Positions 1-5,427 of a stretch of 5,535 bases of DNA are shown here, piece by piece. Location of the stretch: positions 1-5,535 of the forward strand of contig JAKCAB010000734.1 in NCBI GenBank assembly GCA_021839785.1. Direction: 5' to 3'. The translations under genes and the position numbers were made by a program. Under the pieces are notes generated by a model, which saw nothing but the letters and a program-made list of their open reading frames with translations, was not told the origin of the DNA and made no database searches. The stretch's first letter is position 1; every line of letters begins with the position of its first letter. The DNA comes from a bacterium (lineage in GTDB: Bacteria; Verrucomicrobiota; Verrucomicrobiae; Limisphaerales; J093).

Positions 1-1
1 G

Positions 2-450
2 TTGCGGGTCTGCCGTTTACTCAACGAGCACGACGCCCGCTATCTGGTCGTGGGTGGCCAGGCCTGTATCCTTCATGGGTTGGTCCGCACGACCGAGGAC
101 GTGGATTTGCTCATTGAGCCTTCGGAGAACAACTGCCGGCGCGTTATTGCCGCTTTGAGCCAACTGGCCGATGGCGCAGCCCGCGAGCTGACCCCCGCGA
201 ACTGATCGAAAACGTCGTGGTGAAGGTGGCTGACGAAGTCGAGGTGGACGTGAGCACGCACGCGTGGAAGGTGACCTTCGACGAGGCCGCTGCTTCGGCG
301 CTTTACCTGGAGATCGATGGCATTGAGATACCTTGCACTGGCCTCGACATGCTCATCGCCAGCGAGGAAACGTATCGCGAACAGGATGCCGCCGATCGGC
401 TGCGCCTGCTCGAACTGAAGCGTCGCCGCGCCGCACGGGGCGGCGGGTGA
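2..450 (+). pseudogene. Small nucleotidyltransferase (DUF6036/AbiEii-like), 5'-truncated by window edge and frameshifted
   Basis: The first half (frame of position 2, to the TGA at 203-205) has a nucleotidyltransferase signature: YLVVGGQA, an HG pair, then RTTEDVDLLI. The GG pair and the two Asp residues of DVD fit the NTP- and metal-binding core. The second half (frame of position 217, to TGA 448-450) continues the same fold with VVVKVADEVEVDVST, where another Asp could be the third metal ligand. It ends in the charged DAADRLRLLELKRRR helix common in this family. One missing G near 199 explains the break: GCG-GAA-CTG-ATC would read through as TPAELIENVV. The joined product is about 150 residues, close to what I expect for such single-domain proteins. 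The TTG at 2 is probably not the true start; a few N-terminal residues should lie upstream of the window. Relatives are often antitoxin- or toxin-like orphans, but no partner gene is visible. The break could be genuine decay or a sequence error. Confidence 0.7.
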
Positions 451-474
451 ATCTCGGCAACGAACGCGCCGCTT

Positions 475-1212
475 ATGGAACCTCCGCTGCAACCCGGCAC
501 GCTGTACCTCGTGGCCACGCCCATCGGCAACCTCGAGGACATCACGCTCCGCGCGTTGCGCGTCCTGCGCGAGTGCGACGTGGTCGCCGCCGAGGACACG
601 CGCCGCTCCGGCCAGTTGCTCACCCACTTCGGCCTCCGCAAGCCGTTGCTGAGCTATTTCAAGTTCAACGAGGCCCGCCGCAGCGAGGAAATCATCGAGC
701 GGCTGAAGCGCGGCGAAAAGGTCGCGCTGGTGACCGACGCCGGCAGCCCCGGCATCAGCGATCCCGGCGAACGCGTCGTGCGGGCCGCGATCGTTGCCGG
801 CTGCCGGGTCGAGTCCGTGCCGGGGCCGTGCGCGCTGGTGGCGGCGCTCACCGCCAGCGGCCTGCCGACCGGCGAGTTTCACTTCGTCGGTTTTCTCCCG
901 CACAAGTCCGGCCAGCGCCGCAAGGTCCTCGAAGCGCTGCGGGGCGTGCCCGGCACGCTCGTCCTCTACGAATCGCCGCATCGCATCGACCGGCTCCTGA
1001 CCGAACTGGTGGAAGTCATGCCCGGCCGCGACGTGGTGCTGGCGCGCGAATTGACCAAAAAGTTCGAGGAGTTCCTGCGTGGCAAGCCGGCGGAGTTGCT
1101 GGCAACCGCGCGACAACGCTCGCTCAAAGGCGAGTTCGTGGTCGTGATCGGCGCCGCGCCAGAACCGGCGGCGCGGGCAACCCTTGCCGGCGGATCGCTG
1201 ACTGAACTGTGA
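475..1212 (+). CDS. rsmI: 16S rRNA (cytidine(1402)-2'-O)-methyltransferase RsmI
   Basis: This cytosolic enzyme transfers a methyl group from S-adenosylmethionine to the 2'-OH of C1402 in the decoding centre of 16S rRNA. The 245-residue product has the tetrapyrrole-methylase fold in order: LYLVATPIGNLEDITLRAL (residues 10-28), AEDTRRS (39-45), SYFKFNE (60-66), VTDAGSPGISDPG (86-98), VPGPCA (115-120) and YESPHR (165-170). The typical C-terminal ELTKKFEEFLRG and KGEFVVVIG blocks follow. It is about 40 residues shorter than E. coli RsmI (286 aa) and appears to lack the C-terminal helix-turn-helix extension, as many RsmI proteins do. The ATG at 475 is the only reasonable start: an in-frame TGA lies at 448-450 and there is no other start codon between. 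No clear Shine-Dalgarno precedes it. It sits 24 bases after the nucleotidyltransferase gene, so it may be co-transcribed with it. Confidence 0.96.
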   Translation: MEPPLQPGTLYLVATPIGNLEDITLRALRVLRECDVVAAEDTRRSGQLLTHFGLRKPLLSYFKFNEARRSEEIIERLKRGEKVALVTDAGSPGISDPGERVVRAAIVAGCRVESVPGPCALVAALTASGLPTGEFHFVGFLPHKSGQRRKVLEALRGVPGTLVLYESPHRIDRLLTELVEVMPGRDVVLARELTKKFEEFLRGKPAELLATARQRSLKGEFVVVIGAAPEPAARATLAGGSLTEL

Positions 1213-1283
1213 GCTCGCGCGATTCGCACGGGCCTGGAAATCGCTGGTATGCGACGGTCGGAAGATTATCGTCTTCGCCAGCT

Positions 1284-1572
1284 ATGATTTCCCAATCCAC
1301 ATTTGAACGCCTCCAATCCGTCCAGCGCCTGGAAATCACCTTGATCGGGTTGAGCGCGGCGGCGGGCGTGGCCGCGGTGCTGGCGATGCTTGAGTACGGT
1401 CTCTTCGCCGGCCTTTCGTTTTTTACTGGCCGGTGTCCTGGCCTACGCCGTGGCCAAGTTGCTGAATCTGGCCGGCGAAATTTTGAGCCGCCTGGATCGG
1501 CTGAGCAGTTCGGAACGCACCGGCACCACCGGCCACTCGCCAGCGGCAATGCCGCCAACTCCGAAGTTGTGA
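1284..1572 (+). pseudogene. Small two-helix membrane protein, split by +1 frameshift at a T6 run
   Basis: From ATG 1284 the frame encodes MISQSTFERLQSVQRLEITL followed by a hydrophobic segment (residues about 18-35) and the start of a second one (LFAGLS). At the T6 run (1419-1424) this frame loses its protein-like character and becomes Arg/Pro-rich. The next frame takes over at once with FLLAGVLAYAVAKLLNLAGEIL, a good second membrane helix, then a polar tail ending at TGA 1570-1572. Third positions in this part are mostly G/C, as in neighbouring genes. Removing one T gives a 95-residue protein with two membrane helices, a short cytosolic-looking N-terminus and a Ser/Thr/Pro-rich tail. I recognise no family. 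The extra T may be a sequencing or assembly error, a real mutation, or a slippage site. Unshifted, the first frame runs on to TGA 1635-1637. No convincing Shine-Dalgarno is seen, so the start is tentative. Confidence 0.55.
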
Positions 1573-1586
1573 GCGGAGGTCGAGCG

Positions 1587-1637
1587 TTGAAGATTGCTTG
1601 CGCGGCAACGCCAATTGCGCGAAGAGCAAGCGCATGA
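1587..1637 (+). CDS. Possible 16-codon leader ORF coupled to the isomerase gene
   Basis: A consensus Shine-Dalgarno, GGAGGT (1575-1580), lies six bases before a TTG at 1587, the optimal distance. The frame from this TTG encodes only MKIACAATPIARRASA and stops at TGA 1635-1637. That stop overlaps the ATG (1634) of the next gene as ATGA, the classic layout for translational coupling by a terminating ribosome. No other start codon uses this Shine-Dalgarno well: the in-frame TTG of the isomerase at 1598 is 17 bases away. The frame is also that of the unshifted membrane-protein ORF, so the ATGA could belong to that read-through product. Expression is unproven. Confidence 0.3.
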   Translation: MKIACAATPIARRASA

Positions 1638-2503
1638 ATTCACGCCTTCCCCTTCGCGCAACCACCGTTTGCCTCGCGGCCTGGGCTTGGACCGCTGGCA
1701 CTCACGCCGCGACTGCGCCGCGCAAAGTCGCCGCCTTCGCCGCCTGCTCCACTCTCTGCCAGTGCAAACAGCCGACGGAAAAGGCGTTCAAGGTGATCGC
1801 GGACCTTGGCTACAAGTGGATCGATCTTTCCTGCCTGAACTGGGCGCCGCACGTGGCAGTGCCGAAGCTGGTGGCGGACTTCGACGCCGAAGCCCGGCGC
1901 GTGGAGGCGGCGCTCCAGGCCAACAGCCTGCGCGTGGCGAACCTCACCTTCGACGCCATCGAGACCCGGCCGTACGACCAGTACAAGCGCGAGTTCGTGG
2001 CGGTGGTGAAGCTGGCGGCACGGCTGCACGCGCGCGTGATCAACCTCATGGCGCCGTCCGCGAATTGTGATCGCGCCGATCAGGTGACGAAGTTGCACAA
2101 ACTCCAGGCCATCGCCGCCCAGGCGGGCGTGATCCTCACCGTCGAGACCCATGTCGGCCAGATCACCGAACGCCCGGCGGACGCGCTCTGGCTTTGCCAG
2201 CAGGTGCCCGGCCTGAAACTCACCTTGGACCCGAGCCACTACTACGCCGGGCCGAACCAGGGCGCCCCGTTCCCGCAATTGCTGCCTTACGTGGAAGGCA
2301 CCGGCTTTCGCGCCGGCGCGATGACCTGGGCGAGCATCCAGTTGCCGTGGGGTGAAGGTCCGATCGATTTCGCCGCGATCGTTCGCGGCCTGGAGGCGCG
2401 CGGTTACCAGGGGTTTTACGTGGCGGAATACCTCGAAGGGTTCAACCAACTTGACGCCGTCCAGCAGTCGCGCCGGTTCCTGGACTGGGCCCGGCGACAG
2501 TAG
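1634..2503 (+). CDS. Exported sugar phosphate isomerase/epimerase-like TIM-barrel protein
   Basis: The 289-residue protein belongs to the xylose isomerase-like TIM barrel superfamily (AP_endonuc_2, as in IolE, hydroxypyruvate isomerase and tagatose epimerase). Residues 1-25 look like a Sec signal peptide: MNSRLPLR, a hydrophobic stretch, then THA before ATAPRK. Candidate metal or substrate residues are Glu171 in TVETH, Asp199 and His202 in LTLDPSHYYAG, and Glu265 in YVAEYLEG. The QLPWGEGPIDFAAIVRGLEARGY block (236-258) is the usual penultimate strand and helix. The expected metal-binding His just before it is not seen; that position reads EGTGFRAG (221-228). I chose ATG 1634 over TTG 1598 because the signal peptide starts there and GAAGAG (1621-1626) lies seven bases upstream. 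The product is probably exported, and the substrate cannot be named. A structural or lectin-like role without isomerase activity is possible. The stop is TAG 2501-2503. Confidence 0.85.
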   Translation: MNSRLPLRATTVCLAAWAWTAGTHAATAPRKVAAFAACSTLCQCKQPTEKAFKVIADLGYKWIDLSCLNWAPHVAVPKLVADFDAEARRVEAALQANSLRVANLTFDAIETRPYDQYKREFVAVVKLAARLHARVINLMAPSANCDRADQVTKLHKLQAIAAQAGVILTVETHVGQITERPADALWLCQQVPGLKLTLDPSHYYAGPNQGAPFPQLLPYVEGTGFRAGAMTWASIQLPWGEGPIDFAAIVRGLEARGYQGFYVAEYLEGFNQLDAVQQSRRFLDWARRQ

Positions 2504-2604
2504 CCACTGCCCGGCGGGTGGTTGGCGTCGGGGGCGGTCTTTGGGATTGCAACCGCGAGGATTATGCGGTAAGCGTGTCGCCACGGTTTAAGAAAGGAAG
2601 CGTC

Positions 2605-3117
2605 ATGAAAAACACCCTCATCGTATCGGCACTCGCCAGCTTCGCGCTGATCGCGGGCGCGTTCGCGCAAACCCAATCGCCGGCCGCTGCGCCGCAGGAC
2701 ACGGTCGTTACCGCGCCGGAAAGCACCGCTCCGCCGCCGCCGGCGAAGGCGCCGAAGTCCAAGGCGCAGAAATCCACGGCGACCAAGGCCAAGGCCAAGG
2801 TTAACGCCGGCTATCCGTTCCGCGGCAAGTTAAAGGCGTTCGACAAGGACGCGCTGACCTTCACGGTCGCAGGCAAGGATAAAGACCGGGTGGTCCACAT
2901 CACTTCGCAGACCCGGTTCACCAAGGGCGGCAAACCCGCCACGCTCAGCGACGCGATCATTGACGGGGAAGTCGCCGGCACCGTGCGCAAGGTCAAGGAC
3001 GGAAAAGAAGAAGCGGTGTCGGTGCGGTTTGGACCGGCGCCGAAGGCAGGCAAGTCAGCGGAAAAGAGCGTCCCGAAGAAGGCGCCCAGCAAACCGGGCC
3101 AGGCCGAGACGCAATAA
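2605..3117 (+). CDS. Exported DUF5666-like beta-barrel protein with Lys/Ala/Pro-rich flanks
   Basis: The 170-residue product starts with a clear Sec signal: MKNTL, a hydrophobic core (IVSALASFALIAGA), and likely cleavage after AFA before QTQSP. A low-complexity Ala/Pro/Lys linker follows (residues about 22-67), with KAPKSKAQKSTATKAKAK. The folded part (about 70-142) starts YPFRGKLKAFDKDALTFTV and includes VVHITSQTRFTKGGKPATL, then DGEVAGTVRKVKDGKEEAVSV. This pattern of short strands with a 'T-R-F/I-x-K-G-G-K-P' motif resembles DUF5666 OB-like domains. A basic Lys/Pro/Ser tail closes it. An AAGGAAG Shine-Dalgarno (2594-2600) fixes the ATG at 2605, and longer in-frame extensions upstream have no such support. 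Likely periplasmic or envelope-associated. The strongly basic flanks could bind anionic polymers, but that is inference. It lies 101 bases after the isomerase gene. Confidence 0.8.
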   Translation: MKNTLIVSALASFALIAGAFAQTQSPAAAPQDTVVTAPESTAPPPPAKAPKSKAQKSTATKAKAKVNAGYPFRGKLKAFDKDALTFTVAGKDKDRVVHITSQTRFTKGGKPATLSDAIIDGEVAGTVRKVKDGKEEAVSVRFGPAPKAGKSAEKSVPKKAPSKPGQAETQ

Positions 3118-3146
3118 CCAACGACTGGCGAGCCTGGGCGAATCAG

Positions 3147-3184
3147 GCGCGGCCTCAAATTCCATCACGTGTCCAGGCCGGCGC
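3147..3184. terminator. Hairpin between convergent genes, possible bidirectional terminator
   Basis: GCGC-GGCCT (3147-3155) pairs with AGGCC-G-GCGC (3175-3184), giving nine base pairs with one bulged G and a 19-base loop. It sits in the 70-base gap between the stop of the DUF5666-like gene (3117) and that of the kinase gene (3188), where both transcripts should end. There is no T run on either side, so it is not a canonical intrinsic terminator. GC-rich DNA yields such stems by chance fairly often. Confidence 0.3.
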
Positions 3185-3187
3185 GAC

Positions 3188-4180
3188 TTATGCCCGGCGG
3201 AACCAACTGGCGATTCCGCCGGTGGTCTTCTTGGGCGAGCTGGGTTGGATACGGTTCACGAACCGGCCGACCAGGTACTGGCTGCGCGCGGCTTCCAACG
3301 CCATGATGAATTCGTCGTAGCTCTGGAACCGCTCGCCCGGATGCTTGGCCATCGCCCGTGCGATCGCGTCACTGGTGGGGTGGGTGATCTCGTGAACGAC
3401 GTAGTTGGGAGGCGTGAGTGGCGTGTGGACGTGCGCGCCCACGACTTCCTCCACGCTCGGCGCCTCGAACGGGACGTGCTGGGTGATGGCGTGGTAAAGC
3501 GTGCCGGCCAGGCTGTACATGTCCGAGAGAAAATCCTCGCGCTCGCGACGGACTTTCTCAGGCGCAATGTAGTACGGCGTGCCCCAGACGGTGCCATCGG
3601 CTTCCTGCTCGGCATCGGCCCGCCGGGCCAGTCCGAAGTCCACCAGTTTCGGTTCGCCGTCGGCGTTGAAAAGGATGTTGCCGGGCTTGATGTCGCGGTG
3701 GAGCAGGCCGTGTTTGAGCGCGGTGTTGAGGGCGGAAGCCACCTTGATGCCGACGTCCAGCACCTCGAGTTCCGGCACGCGGCCCTTTTCGATGCGGCCA
3801 TCCAGGCTGCCCCGGTCCGCCAGTTCCATCACCAGGTACATCTGGCCTTCCCACTCATCGAAGGTGTAAAGGTGGATGATGTTGGTGTGGTTGAGTCGGG
3901 CGCAAGCGCGCGCTTCGCGGTAGAAGCCTTCCATCGCGTGCTCGTCGTTCATGAGCTCGCGCTTGACGAGTTTCACCGCCACTTCGCGCTCCAGTGTCAC
4001 GTCGAAGGCGCGGTACACGGCGCCCATACCGCCCGAGCCGATGGGGGCACGCAACTCAAACTGGCGGAGGCGCATCGGCATCATCACCGGAGCGCCGCAC
4101 TTCGTGCAGGGAACGAAGCTCAGCGGCGCCGCATCGCCGGGCAGAAAGAGCGTCGTGCCGCACGCGGCACAGGGGATCAT
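3188..4180 (-). CDS. Zinc-ribbon Ser/Thr protein kinase (PknB-type, soluble)
   Basis: The 330-residue protein is a eukaryotic-type Ser/Thr kinase that would phosphorylate target proteins using ATP. Residues 4-28 form a zinc ribbon with two Cys pairs (CAAC and CTKC). The kinase domain follows: glycine loop IGSGGMGAVY (47-56), VAVKLVK with Lys70, a helix Glu in FYREA, catalytic loop HRDIKPGN (161-168) with Asp163, DFGLA (181-185), and GTPYYIAPE (200-208). All catalytic residues are present. After the domain there is only a short basic tail (PSSPKKTTGG...WFRRA) and no membrane helix, so it is probably cytosolic, unlike many PknB proteins. An in-frame ATG at 4372 with a GAGGTGGAG upstream would add 64 residues. 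That extension has looser third positions (about two thirds G/C by my count, against roughly 85% in the first kinase codons), and a good promoter at 4226-4254 lies inside it, so I prefer ATG 4180. No phosphatase or partner gene is adjacent. Confidence 0.93.
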   Translation of the reverse strand: MIPCAACGTTLFLPGDAAPLSFVPCTKCGAPVMMPMRLRQFELRAPIGSGGMGAVYRAFDVTLEREVAVKLVKRELMNDEHAMEGFYREARACARLNHTNIIHLYTFDEWEGQMYLVMELADRGSLDGRIEKGRVPELEVLDVGIKVASALNTALKHGLLHRDIKPGNILFNADGEPKLVDFGLARRADAEQEADGTVWGTPYYIAPEKVRREREDFLSDMYSLAGTLYHAITQHVPFEAPSVEEVVGAHVHTPLTPPNYVVHEITHPTSDAIARAMAKHPGERFQSYDEFIMALEAARSQYLVGRFVNRIQPSSPKKTTGGIASWFRRA

Positions 4181-4480
4181 CCGCAACGCTTTGCGCGAAC
4201 CGTTTTCGTCCACAGGCACAAAGTGATTATGGGCCGCGCCCGAACCCCTCGCAAGCGTTGAAACCGGGCTCTGGCGGGGCGCCGGCACGCGCAGCGGCCG
4301 CCGCGTAGAGTCCGTTCCAGCCCCTCGGGCCGTTCTTTGCCCAAAACCGCTTTCCAAGTTGCTTAGACTCATAATGGCTCCACCTCGAAAGTAAGCAGGT
4401 TTTCCGCCAACTCCCGGCCGGGGCCGAAGTTCGCACGGCTCGCCGCTTGCCAAGCTGGGACTCGTGCTTAGTGTCGCCCT
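4181..4480. other. Divergent intergenic region between the kinase and phosphoesterase genes
   Basis: These 300 bases separate two genes pointing away from each other and should hold both promoters. The kinase promoter is at 4226-4254. For the rightward gene I see only an orphan CATAAT (4370-4375) without a fitting -35, and a TTGCCA (4447-4452) without a good -10. The middle (about 4262-4320) is very GC-rich with a GCGGCCGC palindrome. Several frames are open here on both strands, but none has a recognisable protein or coding-like third positions. I see no RNA gene. Confidence 0.5.
4226..4254 (-). promoter_or_regulatory. Sigma70-type promoter for the kinase gene
   Basis: On the minus strand TTGCGA (4254-4249) and CATAAT (4231-4226) are separated by exactly 17 bases. 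They match the -35 consensus at four of six and the -10 at five of six positions. Transcription would begin near 4219, giving a leader of about 40 bases before the ATG at 4180. In such GC-rich sequence a CATAAT with correct spacing is notable. It argues against the longer kinase start at 4372. Confidence 0.55.
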
Positions 4481-5275
4481 GTGCGCATCTTGTTTATTGG
4501 CGACATCGTTGGGGAGCCCGGCCGAAAGGCGGTGAAGCGCCTCGTGCCCCGGCTGCGCTCGACGCTCGCCGCCGACGTCGTCATCGCCAATGGCGAGAAC
4601 AGCGCAGGCGGCGCCGGACTCACGGCCAATACCGCCCGGGAGATCTTCGACGCCGGCGTGGATGTGATCACCACGGGCGACCACGTCTGGGACCAGAAAG
4701 AGGCCGTGACCTACCTCCCGGTGGAACCGCGTGTTCTGCGCCCGTTGAACTACCCCGCCGGCGCTCCCGGCCAGGGCGGTTTTCTGCTCCAACGGCCCAG
4801 CCTGGCGCCGATCGCCGTGCTCAACGCCCAGGGGCGGACCTTCATGGGTGACCTCGAAAGCCCGTTCCACGTCGTGCCCGCGGAGGTAAGGCGATGGCGC
4901 GAGGTGACGCCGCTGGTGTTCCTCGATTTTCATGCCGAGGCCACCTCCGAGAAGATCGCCCTGGCCCGGATGCTCGACGGGCAGGTCAGCGCGGTCATCG
5001 GCACGCACACGCACGTGCAAACGGCGGACGAACAAATCTTTCCCGGCGGCACGGCCTACCTGACCGATGCCGGCTTCACCGGCGCGCACGAAAGCGTCCT
5101 GGGCCGCGACCTCGAGCCGGTGATCAAGCGGTTCGTGACCAACCTCCCCCAGCGTTTCACCGTCGCCACCGGGCGGGTGTTCCTGCAAGGCGCGCTCGTC
5201 GAGGTGGACCAGTCCACCGGCAAGGCCTTGAGCATCCAGCGGGTCTCGGAAGCGATGCCCATCGAAAATCCATGA
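4481..5275 (+). CDS. YmdB/TIGR00282-family metallophosphoesterase
   Basis: The 264-residue protein belongs to the TIGR00282 calcineurin-like phosphoesterases (B. subtilis YmdB, Deinococcus DR1281), dinuclear-metal enzymes acting on phosphodiesters such as 2',3'-cyclic nucleotides and cAMP. Motifs in order: RILFIGDIVGEPGR (2-15, Asp8), IANGENSAGG (35-44, Glu39 and Asn40), TTGDHVWDQKE (64-74, His68), LDFHAEATSEK (148-158, His151), and GTHTHVQTADEQI (174-186, His176 and His178). A TDAGFTG block follows. The length matches the family. In the usual TMGNHTWD motif the Asn ligand is Asp67 here. The GTG at 4481 is the start because the conserved strand begins directly after it. No Shine-Dalgarno is seen. 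It is transcribed away from the kinase gene. The protein should be cytosolic, and its physiological substrate here is unknown. Confidence 0.95.
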   Translation: MRILFIGDIVGEPGRKAVKRLVPRLRSTLAADVVIANGENSAGGAGLTANTAREIFDAGVDVITTGDHVWDQKEAVTYLPVEPRVLRPLNYPAGAPGQGGFLLQRPSLAPIAVLNAQGRTFMGDLESPFHVVPAEVRRWREVTPLVFLDFHAEATSEKIALARMLDGQVSAVIGTHTHVQTADEQIFPGGTAYLTDAGFTGAHESVLGRDLEPVIKRFVTNLPQRFTVATGRVFLQGALVEVDQSTGKALSIQRVSEAMPIENP

Positions 5276-5279
5276 ACCG

Positions 5280-5315
5280 CCCGGTCAACCTGTGCGAAGC
5301 GGCGGTTGGACCGGG
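5280..5315 (+). terminator. Strong stem-loop directly after the phosphoesterase stop
   Basis: CCCGGTC (5280-5286) pairs perfectly with GACCGGG (5309-5315). The stem continues with AACC (5287-5290) on GGTT (5304-5307) after one bulged G (5308). This gives eleven base pairs closing a 13-base loop, beginning five bases after the TGA at 5273-5275. Position and stability suit a transcript 3' end or RNA-protecting hairpin. No T tract follows, so termination is not certain. Confidence 0.45.
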
Positions 5316-5427
5316 AAGCGTCGGGCACCGCGAGACGCGCCATGCCGACTCATTTTCCGTTTGCCAGACGGGGCCTTCTCGCCAGACTACCTTCCCAATG
5401 CAAGCCCAAGGCCATTCCGCGCTTCCG
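5316..5427. other. Non-coding stretch with no recognised feature
   Basis: Between the post-phosphoesterase hairpin and the repeat array I see no supported gene, promoter or RNA. Open frames crossing it on both strands show no recognisable protein motif and carry no convincing start. Confidence 0.4.

Noticed and set aside
73..1116. 347-residue open frame opposite the nucleotidyltransferase and rsmI genes
   Set aside because: Its composition is Arg/Ala/His/Gln-rich without motifs, and it mirrors the conserved rsmI coding strand.
2504..2522. CCC-GGC-GGG hairpin just after the isomerase stop as a terminator
   Set aside because: The stem is only three G/C pairs plus a short bulged extension, with no T tract; too weak in this composition.
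2538..2569. Promoter for the DUF5666-like gene (TTGGGA with TATGCG)
   Set aside because: The -10 matches only three of six positions and the spacing is 16; not better than chance alternatives nearby.
2960..4261. 433-residue rightward open frame opposite the kinase gene
   Set aside because: It is the complement of a kinase gene with all catalytic motifs; the product shows no motif of its own.
4262..4320. Structured RNA around the GCGGCCGC palindrome in the divergent intergenic region
   Set aside because: Pairing is limited to a short palindrome expected in very GC-rich DNA, with no recognisable RNA family signature.
4181..4372. 64-residue N-terminal extension of the kinase from ATG 4372 with a GAGGTGGAG upstream
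   Set aside because: Third positions are looser than in the kinase body, the sequence is low-complexity, and a 17-base-spaced promoter lies inside it. Not fully excluded.
4181..5188. Very long leftward open frame continuing upstream of the kinase through the phosphoesterase gene
   Set aside because: It is antisense to a clearly conserved phosphoesterase gene and has no kinase-related or other recognisable sequence beyond the zinc ribbon; GC-rich third positions keep the opposite strand open.
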